DNA of 64,000 bases from Callorhinus ursinus (GCF_003265705.1 NW_020312788.1:4543920-4607919), one strand, 5' to 3'. Positions 34,481 to 47,466 are shown, counted from the stretch's first letter. The notes: a model not told the origin generated them from the sequence alone. Program-made: numbers and translations.

Positions 34481-36000
34481 CACCCTTAAAATCTTGAGCA
34501 GTAGATTTAAGATTCTGGACCTGAATTAAGAGAGCTACTTCAAAGGCAGCATTGGTGTGCGGATGTTTACTCTGCACTGTGTCCCTGGTCAGTTTTCTCA
34601 TCCCACCAGGTAAGCTTCTGAAGCCAAGATGCTTTACACTAACAGAGCAGAAATTAAGAGTTTCTAATTTCTAGAAACCCCATATGTCAATGACGTTTCG
34701 ATTACATGGCACAGTGATAGAATAGAGGGAATTAAAGCTTACTCAGGATGGAGTATACTTTGAAGGGATCTTGTCTCTTATTTTAAATAACTTAGTGATT
34801 TTAAAATTGGTGCTTTTCATATGACAATCAACAGTATAAAATTAGAGGCATAGATTAAAAAATTTAAAACAAACAAACAAACAAACAGAGGCATAGATGT
34901 GATGGGAAATGGTGTGCCCAGTTTAAATGGCTGGGCATTTTGGTATTGTTTGGATCAACAGGTTTGTTTTTGTTTTTGTCTTGGCTAGCCTGTAAACTGA
35001 ATACCTTCTGGAAGTTTTCTTCTAGAAGTGATGATGTATTCATTGTGACTCTTGTTATATGTTGCCTCCAATACTTAGGATATTGGTCAAAGCAGGACAA
35101 ATGATAAAAATATGTGGAATGACACACTGTTTTGCTCCCTTTATTAATGGAAATGATGGAGTCAAATTTGGATATTGGTCAGAAAATTCTCTTGAAATGA
35201 GAAGTTTGGGTGGTATTTTTGTGGATACTTTTCTTCCTGGCTATTGTTCAGGAGAGTAGTTTATGGCAAAATAGAAGGAATCTGGGCCTTGTAGTAAACA
35301 GAGTCTTGTGCACCCTACCTGCTATTTTCCAGCTCTAATTAAAGTTCCTAAAATCCAGCCACCAGTTTTACAAATCAAGAAGATAAGACCCATAGGTAAT
35401 TTGTTGAGATTGGTTGGCTAATCAATACTGAGCTGAAGTTCAATAAAGACTTTGAGATTTAGAATTATAAAAATTGATTTTCATTTTTCAAAAGTGAAAC
35501 GAGTTATTTAACTTTTGATTAAATTTTATTCTTCTTATTTGTAAATGACACATCAAAAGCTTACATATCCTGGTAAGGACTGAACAACACAGATTACCTG
35601 AAAGGTTTTGTGAATGTAATATCATGTGTAACTGTTGCTTGTATAAGGAATTGTTTTGTGTTTTTATCCACTTCATTATTCTAGCTCTCATTTTATGTTT
35701 ATATAAAAATGAAAGGGACTTTGACAGCCTCACTACAGTGCACTAAAGGAAAAGAAATTCAAATCCAGGTTCTGATCTCTTGGCACCTGTACAGTTTAAA
35801 GTATATTCTAACCTGTGAGACTCCATCTTCACAAAATTGTGTGCCATAGTTAATAATTCATATTTAAATACTTCTGAATATTCTCAAAATAAGCTCTACC
35901 CTCTTCCTCTTTTTAGCTTTAAATTTTATTTTAGATATGTGGTCTTACTTCTTGGGACGTAAGTATATTGGATATTGCTAAATTTATTTGGCCCATTAAT
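34481..36000. other. Non-coding, no gene seen
   Basis: Apparently unique AT-rich sequence with a short (CAAA)n run at about 34867-34887. If 33.7-34.6 kb is the SCN7A promoter, this is the start of its first intron. Confidence 0.45.
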
Positions 36001-38640
36001 TAATGTAGGAGAAAAGAAAGTTAGTTATACAATATTCTACTCTTAACTGCTGGGATTCATTGTAATCCTGGACTCAGGGAAGAGGTATTGTGAGCCCCTT
36101 CTTTCCAATCGATGTGTTTGAAAACAAGAGGAGAAAAACCTGAAATTGGATGTAGGCTCAAGAAAAGGGACCTATAGACCCCCGCTGACATAGGCAGTCC
36201 CCATGACCTGCTGCAGTTTATCAGTCTCCACTAAGGAGCAGAAGGTAGAGCCAAACATCCAGGCATTCTGTTTCACAGCCTCCTGTGGGAGAGGCTCTGG
36301 TAGGGTAGTTGATATACACTTCCACTAATTTTGCCCAGGTAGGATGAATACAGCTTTAAAGCACTCTGGGAATGAAACAGCAATATTTTGCTCAATATCT
36401 TACTTAGGGAAGAAGTATGCTAACATGTCTGAGTCCTCGATCTCTCATCATGATAGGATCTGTACCACAATGGGGCTACTCAAAGACTGACCGACAACCC
36501 TATAGCTAGCATCATAGACCCTCTCTTAAAAGCTTATGGTGGGGGCATTAGTATAAAAGCGATGTTCTTGATTTCCGGGACTCTGGTCCCACTATTTTTA
36601 CTAACCAGTATCAGTTTGGTCAGCTGTGAGAGGATATCTGTAAGTCTCGCCCACACTGAGTAGCTATTAACAATGTAGCCATCCACCATCATATGAACTT
36701 GTACAGATCTCATTTTTCCCTGAGTTGGCCCCTTTCTCTTCTATTAGTGTGGGTTGACCAAGGCCAGGCAAGTTAAGTCATCACCTCTGCAATGCTGAAG
36801 GAGGAAACCTTTAAGGCTGAAGAGTAAGTTTTCACCTGAGGGCTTCTAGGGATGTTTTTCAGCTGGTCTGTATCTCTTGGCCCATCTGGGATCATGATTT
36901 CCATGGATTTGTTCATTCATTGCTATTTATAAATCAGGCTTATTCTAGTTGTACTCCATGCCAGTGGGAGATCCCTCCTTTGCCTTGCAAAGAGTTATCC
37001 CTGTTACATACAGAGTATCCCTGACTGGATTGACTCAGCCTATTGTTAGCTGCAGGTAACCACTCTGTGGACAGCTGTGGACACCACAATCATTGTGGTG
37101 GCAGGCAGGCGCCAGACTGACTGTATCAACATCAAACAAAAGGTTGACCAAAATGCTGAAGCTAGCACCCCTCATCAACACCCCCTCAACCCGGGCCAGA
37201 GAAATTATGACTTTAAAAGTCCAAGATTAGGACGGAGAATTTGGTTTTAAACTAGAACCGAAGGATGCTGACTTGGGGGCCATGGTACCTGGTTGAATAT
37301 ATGGTGCTGAGTAGAATATTTCTTGCCTTCTACTTCAAATGCCAAAGTGAGGCAACTGATCCACCAGTCTTTAATTCTCTGAGTTCTCCCAGAGGTTGCA
37401 GGGTCCAAGCACCTGATTATAGGTTACAACTTTGGCTCTGGTCCATATCCAGTCTCACCCTAATACGTTTCAAAGTCGCTCTTCAATTTGAGAAGAAGTT
37501 GAATATCTATGTGTTTGGTTCTACCTTTGAAAAGCTAGAGTAGTTTTGAGATGGGAGTAGATCCTGGAAAAGCATACCAACTCTTTCAGAATGATCAGAA
37601 GTAGAGGTAAGTAGCCAGTTCTAAGAGACCTCCAGGGTTCCAGTAAATGCGACACTTTTGGAATTCTTTTTTTAAATTTTGTATTCCATAGATCTAATTG
37701 CATCTAAAACCATAGGCAAAAAGGCCTCAGAATTGCTGATGGGTATAGAAGTTACATGTATAACAATCTCTCCTTTGTATTACTCTAGCAGGGGCAAGAA
37801 TTCATTCCTCCTTCCTGAGCTCTTAAATGGACTCTGGCCAGTTTCTTCTGATCAAGGGTCTGACTGACTACGGTCACAAGAACAGTTAGTTCTGTAAAGA
37901 TTCTGGCCTCTCCCCAGTATTCTTGTTTTGGTGGGCTGGACAGGCACAGCTTGGAAGTTGTTTTCGTATCCATAGAAATAAGTGAACCATGCTAGTGAAC
38001 CATGAGGCTGCCATAGGGAAGTTCAAGTGGGCTTAGTTAAAACCGAGGCAGCTTTCCTTCATGTTCCTGGAAGCCTTCCCTGCCTCCATTGCTAGTCATA
38101 ATGGCTCACCCTGGTGAGACTCCATTTTACACAGTGACTTACTGTCCTGTACCCACTCAGGGTTTTCAAATGTCCCCTGAGCTTTCTTTGGGCTAATTCT
38201 GGTAAGTGAATTTGAGACCAGAGGCTGAGATTTTGTCACATGATACTTTTGTCCAGATTTCTTCTCTTCAGTATAAATTGTACCACTCTGAATGTATATG
38301 ACCTGCACTCCTCCTCCTCCCTGGCAAGAAAGTACTTGTGAAGACCTCAGCTCCTGATTATTTGAATGAACCATTACTAGAATCCAAGATTACTAAGTTT
38401 TGGGGGGGAATTCAGTCCTCAAAAGAGATCTTTATATTTGAGGGACAGTTGGGACCTGTCTGTTGGGATTTTTGGTGGTACTCATTTATTTACAAGGGTG
38501 TTTTCCTAGTTTTTGAATCCAGAAGAATTCCTGGCTTATAATTCTTAGGGACTCTAATCAAAACAAAGTGGCAATGCATATGTATGTTTTTGAAAGTTAC
38601 TTCTTTATAGTTTTCCTCTGCAGGATGATATATTCTAGGA
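36001..38640. repeat. Unidentified moderately GC-rich repeat, copy 1
   Basis: This tract has higher GC than its surroundings. The part 37570-37980 aligns in the same orientation, at a rough 60-65% by eye, with 42110-42480. Paired phrases are 'agccagttctaagagacctccagggttccag' / 'agctagttctgaatgtccccaaaggctccag', 'cctttgtattactctagc' / 'cctttgcattcctctggg' and 'gatcaagggtctgac' / 'ggtcaaggatctgac'. A retroviral internal region is one guess. No protein motif was recognised in either strand, so the class is left open. The outer limits are arbitrary. Confidence 0.35.
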
Positions 38641-38784
38641 ATACTTGGCTAAAATTGTCAGAGGGAGTTGAGTCCAGAATTAAGTGGGTATATTGAAGCC
38701 AAAATAGACTGACCTGGGAACAGAACAGGGCTACAGGAAGAATCCAGGTCCAAAGACAAAGGAGAAACTCGGGCAAGATAGACT

Positions 38785-39012
38785 GTGAAAAACAAACTGA
38801 GGGTTCTAGAGGGGAGGAGGGTGGGGGGATGGGTTAGCCTGGTGATGGGTATTCAAGGGGGCACGTTCTGCATGGAGCACTGGGTGTTATGCACAAACAA
38901 TGAATCATGGAAGGCTTCATCAAAAACTAATGATGTAATGTATGGTGATTAACATAACAATAAAAATATAAAATTAAAAATAAATAAATAAATAAAAGTT
39001 AAAAAAAAAGAG
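38785..39012 (+). mobile_element. LINE-1 3' end, plus strand
   Basis: 'aaaacaaactgagggttctagaggggaggagggtggggggatgggttagcctggtgatgggtatt', 'gagcactgggtgttatgcac', 'aaaaactaatgatgtaatgtatggtgattaacataac' and an A-rich tail with (AAAT)n near 38975-38998. Confidence 0.92.
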
Positions 39013-39439
39013 AGACTGTATGCTCAGGAGAGGTAAAAAGTAGGAACAAGATCATCAAAACTAAATAAGAAGCAAGCAGCTAAAGTGGAAAAATAATCAA
39101 AAAGCAGAAAACCAAGTCAGTTCAAGTCAAGAGGAAGAGGCAGCTACAAAATTCCAGGTGGATTGGTGCCACTCTGGTCAGTCTGTTCTTTATTCCCAAG
39201 CCTTCAGTGTGTAAACTCTCCATTTTTGGATTTTGGTAATACATATACAGGGTAAATTATGTTCAAGTAGTATAGAAATATTAGCCAGAAGGTGACAAAA
39301 TCCCCCTGACACTTTTTCAACCCCTCTCCATAGATGTAGCAACTTCCTTCCTTCCAGAGGGGGGATCATTAAGCATTCACTAGCAGATATAACACTATGT
39401 ATGTAATTCTTATAAAATACTTCAGTCAAAGGTGAACAA

Positions 39440-39860
39440 TGCCAGCCAGTTTCAACATTAGGTTTTTCACTAATTTATTTTGGGAATCTTGCCATCTAAG
39501 CACAGACGTACGTGTCTCATTTTTCATTATTACTAAATAGCATTCCGTGATAGCAACATTTTGAAATTTATGGTATCAGTTCCTGAGGATAGACTATTTG
39601 GTTGTTTCTAGTCTTTGAAACTAAAAGTATAGTGTGATTAACATCTTTGCAAACATACTTTCTCAAACTTCAACAAGAATATTCATAGGACCAGTTAATT
39701 GCTGGGCCCATGAGTACATGCAACTTTATTTTAGAAACTGTTGCCAAACAGAGAACATAATGTGCTTATTTACACTCCTAGAAGAACTGTGTAAGGATGC
39801 CTGTTGCTTCCATATCAAGGTTGCATCCATTGAGAAGAGTTTCAATGGTATCTTCTAGAG
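39440..39860 (-). mobile_element. Old LINE-1 (L1M) fragment, minus strand
   Basis: Diverged phrases: 'tactaaatagcattccgtgatagcaa', 'gaggatagactatttggttgtttctagtcttt', 'tggaccagttaattgctgggcccatgagtacatgcaac', 'ctgttgccaaacagagaac', 'tttacactcctagaagaactgtgtaaggatgcctgttgcttcc'. Confidence 0.65.
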
Positions 39861-41690
39861 CTTTACTGTAAAAATGATTGACTGTTTTAATCTTATCCAT
39901 ATCTGTCAGAATTTCATGAGCTTCGGACATCTTGCCTTATAGCTTTCTGCTTCCTAAAAGACAATCATATTATTTTTGTATCCTCCATAAGAAAAAAATC
40001 AATGCCTCTCATTATCATTTGAGCTCTAAACCCTGGAGAAAAAAAGGGGAGAGAGAACTCTAAGGGAAAAGGCTCTATCCCAGAGAAATTTAGCTTTGAG
40101 TCATCACAGAATGTGGGAAAGATGAAGTATAAGCCTAATATATATGGGAAGTACATTTAAGTGGTATGAGTGAACAAAGATGTCAATCTAAATTGGTCAC
40201 TTCACTAAGGCTGGTATGTTTCCTACACTCTCAATACCACGGATTCAGTTTGATGATCACATCAACTCTGTCTCCTTCACTTATGCAGGCGGTACCTTCC
40301 AGTCCCTAGTTAATTTGTTTATCAGCCTTGTCATTACTATCATTGCTTTTTTTTTTTTCCAAGTTATCTGGAAGTCATTGGTGCAATAGGCTTGATGCTT
40401 TGTCCATGTCTGATAGAGAAAATACTTCGGACACTAAGTGAGGAGCGGTTTGCTCTTATCTCCTGCTCCATGTCAGAGTGAAATTGGCATTTGGGATATT
40501 ATCCTTATTCTGTGGGTCCACTGCCTTATTTTTTATTTTTTGCTTCATTTTTCTTAATTTATATTGTCTTGCTATCCGATCTACACCCTTGTAAGCTACT
40601 ATAAATCCTTTTAGAAAATACATTAGGAGAATAAATATATATTATCTGGTATACAGTGGAACATCTCAGGATTCTCTTTGGCAGAGCTACTCTAGCTCAG
40701 CCTAGGATCAACTCCAGCTTCCCAGAAAGCATGACGTTTGATTATTTAGATGCAGTGTTTCCCATTCCCTGGGGTGGGAAAAAAGTAAGGGAGCTGTGCC
40801 TGCCCTGGGCAGTCATTTCCTACAGGTGTGGAATCTGTCTCCCCAGCCTGACTGCATTATTGGCAGGCTCTACCTTGGGAATCAAACTAAGGGAGGCGGA
40901 AGCAAGAGGGAATGACCTAAGGAGAGAGGAAAAACATTGACTTCTGGAATCCTCGTTCTTCCCTGTCCCTCATTATCTCTCAGAAGATGCGGCTGCAGTT
41001 GCCGATACAGAACTCTATCCACACAGCCTCTTCCCTGGGACCTCAGCTAAAGAGGCTGAACATCGGCTCACTGCGTGCATGGCTGCGTCGTACATCGTCC
41101 CGCTAAAGATGATTTTGAAAAAGAAAAAGAATGTTATTAATAGTTCTCAACAATAGGCATAAATCCAAACTGTCCTCCAAAACTGTGACTTTTGGCCATG
41201 CGACTTGAATATGAGATTAGATGTATTGGAAACAAGAGGACGAATAGAAGCAAAAAGATAGATTCATTATCTTGGATGGAACTAGAAGCGATAGGCTAAG
41301 ATAGATGTCCCAGTTGCATTTCTTTGATTTCAAACATTAGAGCTGCTTTGCCTCAGGACCTCTGTGGCAAAATGGCAACATCTGGTAAGATCATTGTCAA
41401 AGAAACACCCAGAGAATGAGGACTGTTTTAGAGGTGAGGGGAAAAAAAAAAAAACTACCCAAAGAGGTGAAAAACATGTGGATCTTCTGGAGAAGTTATG
41501 TTCTAAAGCAGGTATTTGCCTTAGCAATTCTGGTATAGCTTCATCTCTCATAGTTAGGAGCTCAGACAAGAAAAAAACAGTCCCCCAAAATGTAATGATG
41601 TCTCTGCTTGCTTTATAAAGGTGGGTGGATGAAGCCTGGCTATCAGCCAAAAGAATCTTTCTGTCTGGCAAGCTGCATTAGATTCATCTC
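39861..41690. other. Non-coding, no gene assigned
   Basis: Mostly unique. The part 40640-41110 has higher GC with several CpGs at 40988-41103 and a good polypyrimidine/AG acceptor-like site ending 40981-40982. There is no matching donor and no recognisable coding frame. Confidence 0.4.
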
Positions 41691-42800
41691 AAGGGGACCA
41701 AGCTCGAGATACTCTCATATTGTCTGTCTCGGTTGAGCTGCTGCTTCCTAGATTTTCAATGTCAGCACCAGGAGATTTCTAATATGCAGTCAAGAGCTGG
41801 TATAATTCAAGTCAGCTGCATTAAGAGGATTTTCTTTCCATACAACCCTCACCTCTCACCTTCTCTGTCCTCTCAGAGGCCCCAGAATCCACAGCTAGTC
41901 AGCTGTCCTGTCTGGTACATTGTTCAAGGTCCTGGGCCCATCTCCAGCTAACCCAGAGCCAAACTAGGTGCCATAGGTCTGTGGTTGGCCTTCCATGACA
42001 ACTGGTTTTGAACTCTTCCATCTGGTCACAGATTTTGCCATAGTTCATGGATCTCTGAGCTTAGTTCTACCCCTCAAAAGGTGGGCAACGATGAAAGTTC
42101 AAGGAAATCGAGCAGTTTCACCGCAGATTAAGAGGATGCTCATGGAGCTCAGCTAGTTCTGAATGTCCCCAAAGGCTCCAGGGAGAGTGCCAATTTGGAT
42201 TTTTTTAAACAGAAACCAGGGTCAGGTCTTGGAGCCGGTTGCATCAAGTACTTGAGGATTGAAGGCAAGTCATAGAATCTGGTTGCATGACAGAACCCCT
42301 TTGCATTCCTCTGGGAAGTAACAAAGGGTACTTTTCTCTCAATTGTTGAGCCCTAACGTGGCCTCTGGTCAGAAATTTTTGGTCAAGGATCTGACAGATT
42401 GGGTTCACTATGAATACAATTCTAGGAAGATCCTGGCTCCTTTACAACTTGCCCATTTTGTTGGAGTAACAAGGGATAATTCAGAAATTCTAGAGGTCAA
42501 TTTCTCAAAGCAGTAGAAGTTTTGAGGACATCTGGAGAAATATGGGACATTGAGTGGTTTGGAATGTTGGCTTAGACCCCTTTCAGAGACTGATTGGTAG
42601 GGATCAAAACCTTGGTTGTCTTAGGAGATTCGAGTAGGAATATTTAAGGCAGAATCAACTTTATTTTTGTGCTCCTGGCAACCTCACTTTCTACTGTCTT
42701 TATCACTTTTATAGATAGTGGCATTCCTTAGTGAGGCAGGAGACCCTCACTGAGATCCTATTCCTAGCCAACTGCATCCATTCCTGGTGTTTCAACTGCC
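41691..42800. repeat. Unidentified moderately GC-rich repeat, copy 2
   Basis: The part 42110-42480 is a diverged paralogue of 37570-37980 (see that entry for paired phrases). No open reading frame of note was found. Limits are approximate. Confidence 0.35.
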
Positions 42801-43084
42801 ACTAAGTTTTCCTTCTTTTCATTGTTCTTCCTAAATTTGCAATCAGATGCAAAAAGAGAGACTTTGTTATCTGACCCTGGTTATGGACTTCTAATTCTAT
42901 TGTGTATATTGACTGTGTCATTCTGAAGCTTAATGTATTAGACTGCTCCTCTCTCAAGAAGAGAGACATTAATTTTTCTGAGATCATTGGAAATTTTAAC
43001 ATGTTGGAGATGATTTTAATTTCAGTCTTTGTTGCTCTTCAAGCTTAGTTTTCAGATATAACCAAAATGACTTGGTTCTTCTTT

Positions 43085-43218
43085 GTTTACAAGTCTGTCT
43101 CCCATTGCCCTTAAATTCAGCAACTATATTTTATTAATATTTCCAGCACTGCTGTCTGGCACAGTGCTTGACACCTAATGAGTATATATTCCACAAATGA
43201 TTGCTAAATAAATTATGT
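43085..43218 (+). repeat. L2-like LINE 3' fragment
   Basis: 'ttcagcaactatattttattaatatttccagcactgctgtctggcacagtgcttgacacctaatgagtatatattcc' and 'aaatgattgctaaataaatta' resemble the L2 3' end. Confidence 0.55.
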
Positions 43219-44420
43219 CAAAAGTAAACACCATGGTTAAACTTACTGCCATAAATGACATATCAAAATGCAAAAACAATTTTTAAAGAAAAATCGAAGC
43301 TCAATTTTTAAATATATCTGAAATTAAAAGGGTAAAAGATAGAACTATAAATGAAAATAAGAACAGCACAGTTCTTTCTGGAAGATTACATATTCGAATA
43401 ATGTGCTCCAAGGGGTCTGAGAGGGGTTAGGACAGGGGAACTAGGGAAGGATAGAAGTGAGCAATCATGAAATCTGAAACCATCAAAACCCCAAAAGCCC
43501 AGAACTGGGACCCAAAGTAGGTCAGTACTAGGTCAGACACACATTATTGAGGAGCCTTAGCCGAAATTGACTAAACTCTGGGCAGAACACAATTACAGAG
43601 AATGTAAAGGTCAGAGCTATAAATCAAAAGTCATCTAAGTCAGGAAAGAGCAAACAATTCCAGGGGCAAGAAAAATAGTTGGAATAAAACAAAGTGATCA
43701 CCAACTGGAGTGAAGAGATGCAAATACACAAAGAATCCAGAAACATAAATTAGCTATGCAATAGATGGAATGAAGCCTGAGCCAGTTTTGGAGACTGGAG
43801 CTTGTCTGCTTACAGGACTAGAAGGCTATTTATGTTACATTAAGTCTGTCCGGCCAGCTGCCTTCCAACCTGTCCACCTACATAGAAATAGTTATACCCT
43901 TGGGACATTAAGTCATTGGGTAATAGTTGTGACATGATTTAGATTATACTTACGATAAAAAGAAATAGCATCAGCTTCTCCTAAAGCTGAGTGGAATCTA
44001 GGAATCTTAAGAGATGTGTGTTCTGCCTTATTTATCCAAGAGTCAACCTGCATCAGTCCCAACCCTTCCAGCTATCTCTCAGGATAAGAAAATAATGACA
44101 CTTAGGGATAGGGTGGAGGGAGAAGTTTTATGAAGAACCAGAACTGTAAAGTTTGGTTGGTTGCCATCTCTAGCTTATTATAATGATGTTTACACCTAAT
44201 AAGCTGGAGGCAATCGTTAGAAGAGGAAGCAGATAGAAGCAAGTAACTTGTAAGCAGCAGGAATAAAAACTAGAAGTCTGATGATAAAAGAGATATAAGT
44301 AAGTAAAGCAGAGGAAAATGTAAAAAGCAGAACTCTTTGAGTTTTAAAAATTATTTAAGGATGTCATAGTGTTGGAATTATTATAATTGAATATTATTAT
44401 TACTTTGATTTATCAATAAG
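43219..44420. other. Non-coding, no gene seen
   Basis: No supportable exon; the repeat content was not recognised. Confidence 0.45.
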
Positions 44421-44432
44421 AAATTAAATAAG

Positions 44433-44600
44433 GGGCACCTGAGTGGCACAGTCAGTTAAGCAACTCTTGGTTTTAGCTCAGGTCATGATCTCAGGGTCGT
44501 GCGATCGAGCCCTGCATTAGGCTCCACGCTCAGCATGGAGTCAATTTGAGACTCTCTCTGCCTTACCCGCTAAGATAATTAAATTTTTTAAAAAAAGAAA
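44433..44600 (+). mobile_element. Can-SINE, plus strand
   Basis: It opens 'ggggcacctgagtggcacagtcagttaagcaactc', has the B-box region 'gcgatcgagccctgc', and the A-rich end 'ttaaattttttaaaaaaagaa'. Flanking repeats agaaattaaataa precede and follow. Confidence 0.88.
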
Positions 44601-44704
44601 TTAAATAACATTCTGCCTATTATTTTTATAAATTCCATGAAATATCATAATTTCAATTAAAAAGATGGCTAAAAATAAAATTACCATGCTTTAAAGGATT
44701 AAAA

Positions 44705-44935
44705 ATGGTAATAGCTACTATTGATTGTGTAGTAACCAGCAGACACTGTTCTAGGTGCTTCATACTTACTTATTCTCTCTCTCAATGCTCACGCCCCCCT
44801 GTGAGGTAAGCACTTCCCATTCACATTTATGGCTTAAGAAACTAAGGAATGGAGAGGTTAAGTACTTTGCTCAAGGTCACAGTTAGAAAATGCTAAAGCC
44901 CAGGTTTGAATCCAGATAATCTAGCTCCAGAACCA
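44705..44935 (-). repeat. MIR SINE, minus strand
   Basis: 'cagacactgttctaggtgcttcatacttacttattc', 'ctgtgaggtaagcacttcccattcacatttatggcttaagaaactaaggaatggagaggttaagtactttgctcaaggtcaca', 'ggtttgaatccagataatctagctccag' follow the reverse-complement MIR consensus. Confidence 0.88.
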
Positions 44936-44949
44936 AACATTTTTTCCAA

Positions 44950-45800
44950 ATTTTTATTCTAAAAATATTTTAAACATAAAAAAAAATTGACAGAACTGTG
45001 TAATGAACACCCATGCACTCAGAACCTAGAGTCTTCAGTTGTCATTTTATAATATTTAGTTTATCATTTATCTATCTATGCATTCCTCAAACCATCTCTC
45101 AGTTCTTCATATTTCCTTATTGCTTTTCAAAATAGGTTGCAAATACCAGCGGACTTCACCATAAACACTTCATAATTCATATATTTAACTAGAATTCAGT
45201 ATTTGTTTACAGGCTTTTTATTTTCTTATTTTTACTTATTTATTCATTTGGGAGGGGGCAGGGGGGAACAGAGAGAATCTTAAGTAGGCTCCAGGCCCAT
45301 CCCAGAGCCCGATGCAGGGCTCCCTCTCACAACCCTGAGATCACAATCTGAGTTGAAATCAAGAGTTGGATGCTTAACTGACTGAGCCATCCAGGCGCCC
45401 CTGTTTATGGGCTTTTTAAAGGTAAAACAAAGGAAAATGCACAAACTTTAAGGGTATCATTTGGTCAGTGTTCACAAACATATACACCTGTGTGCTCTGA
45501 AGTCCTAATAGGCTGTTGAACGTTATTATCACCCCAGAAAGTTCTATCATCCCTCCCACTCAATTCCTGTTCTAAACCTAGAGATGAATTTTGTCTGTTC
45601 TAGCACTTCATATAAAGTGGATCATGTAGTTTGTGATACTTGCTGGAAGCCTTCTTTCACTCAGTGTAGTGTTTGGCACTTACTCATCTGTATGTCTATC
45701 ATTACTTCATTTGTTTTTATTGATGGGGTTGTGTTCTATTATATAAAATGCCACAGTTTTTATTTTTCTGTCTATGCTCTTGAATATAATTATGCTTTAT
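44950..45800 (-). mobile_element. Old LINE-1 3' fragment, minus strand, split by a Can-SINE
   Basis: 'aatgaacacccatgcactcagaacctag', 'ttgcaaataccagcggacttcacc', 'caccccagaaagttctatcatccctcccactcaattcc', 'cacttcatataaagtggatcatgtagtttgtgat...ctttcactcagtgtagtg' are diverged L1M phrases. Confidence 0.6.
45220..45401 (-). mobile_element. Can-SINE, minus strand
   Basis: It reads 'tacttatttattcatttgggaggg', 'cagagcccgatgcagggctccc', 'aagagttggatgcttaactgactgagccatccaggcgcccc'. The flanks 'tgtttacaggctttt' and 'tgtttatgggctttt' look like target-site duplications. Confidence 0.9.
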
Positions 45801-46789
45801 ATTTTTTATATTTTCCCACATGTTTACCAATTCTCTTGCTATTCATTTCTTCTTGAAGGTCTAAATTTCCATCTGAAACATCTAAGAATATCTTTGTCTT
45901 CATTACTGGAAGATACTTTTGCTTTATGTGGAATTCTAGACTTACCTTTTTTTCTTTCAACACTTTAAAAACATTATTACACAGTCTTCTGGTTTCTGTA
46001 TTTTTGTGATGAGAAGCCAGTAATCATCTTATTATTGTTTCCTAATGGGTGCCACTTTTCTTTAAGTGCTTTCAATATTTCGACTATGATAGCTCTTATT
46101 TTTTACCCATTTGATTTAAAACACTTATTAGTAGTGATACATATAATCACTTGCTTTATAAACTTTTTTAAATCACAAATGTTAAATGATAGGTAGATGC
46201 TTTTCAATGGGCTGTTTTTAGTATCATTCTATAAAGAATTTCACATTTGCAAGTATACATAATCTATTGTACTCTTTTGACTTCAACTATTTCTGTATCT
46301 ATATAACTATATGACCATATCTGGTATATATATGTATATGTATACTAATATATATACATATACTTATGTGTGTACATAGAATATATACACACACATATAC
46401 ATTTTGTCTTTATTAAGCTCCAGATCCAAATTTCTAATTAATATCTGAATTCTTGATTTTGGATATTTCAGATACACATCAAACCCCAAAAATACAAAAC
46501 ATTACCTCTCCTATCCCTAATCTAAACTGGTACTTCTTCCATATTCCATATACCTTATATGGTATGAGAGTAAGTCATATGATCCAGACATATATGTGTG
46601 TGTGTGTATGTGTGTGTGTGTGTGTGTGTGTGTAAATATATTTTAGTAGCTGCACCTGAGATTACGTTGACTGCTTTATTCTTAGCTATCAAAATACTAC
46701 TCTGAGCAATCTTATTCATAGAAATTAGTTTGAGGTCTACCAATGAAGTAAATTGCTTTTTTTAAAATATGTTCTCTAGAGAATACTGC
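45801..46789. other. Non-coding with AT/GT simple repeats
   Basis: Simple repeats lie at about 46321-46405 (TATA/CATA type) and 46591-46633 (TG)n interrupted by 'tatg'. No gene. Confidence 0.6.
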
Positions 46790-46998
46790 TTTATTTATTT
46801 ATTTTTAAAGATTTTATTTATTTATTTGTCAGAGAGAGAGAGAGAGAGAGAGCACAGGCAGGGGGAAGGGCAGGCAGAGAGAGAAGCAGGCTCCCCACTG
46901 AGCAAGGAGCCCGATACAGGACTCCTTCCCAGGACCCTGGGATCATGACCTGAGCCGAAGGCAGATACTTAACTGACTACGCCACCCAGCCATCCCCC
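46790..46998 (-). mobile_element. Can-SINE, minus strand
   Basis: It reads 'taaagattttatttatttatttgtcagagagagagag', 'gaccctgggatcatgacctgagccgaaggcag', ending 'cgccacccagccatcccc'. Confidence 0.92.
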
Positions 46999-47265
46999 AA
47001 TGAAATGAATTTCTTTTACTCAAATTGCTAAGATAAAGTATATACATTTTAATTTAGATAACTAGCTCCAGATTTCCTTCTAGAAAAGTTCTAGAATGTA
47101 CCAAAAGTTTGGTACATTCACATGTACCAAAAAAAGCTTATTACAGTGCTATTTCCTCAAATCCTAGCCAGTAGTTTTCTTCATTAAATTAGGACTTCCT
47201 TTTTTAAATTATTATAAATATGTTCACTTAAGTTTTCTTTTTATAACCTTCATTGTTTAGATTTT

Positions 47266-47448
47266 TTGAAGATTTTATTTATTTATTTGACAGATAGAGA
47301 CACAGCTAAAGAGGGAACACAAGCAGGGGGAGTGGGAGAGGGAGAAGCAGGCTCTCTGCTGAGCAGGGAGCCCGATGTGGGGCTTGATCCCAAGACCCTG
47401 GGACCATGACCTGAGCCAAAGGCAGACCCTTAAGACACCCAGACACCC
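47266..47448 (-). mobile_element. Can-SINE, minus strand
   Basis: It reads 'gaagattttatttatttatttgacagatagagacac' to 'agacacccagacacccc'. Target-site duplications tcattgtttagattttt and tcattggttagattttt flank it. A short deletion removes the usual 'ctgagcc' segment near 47430. Confidence 0.92.
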
Positions 47449-47466
47449 CTCATTGGTTAGATTTTT

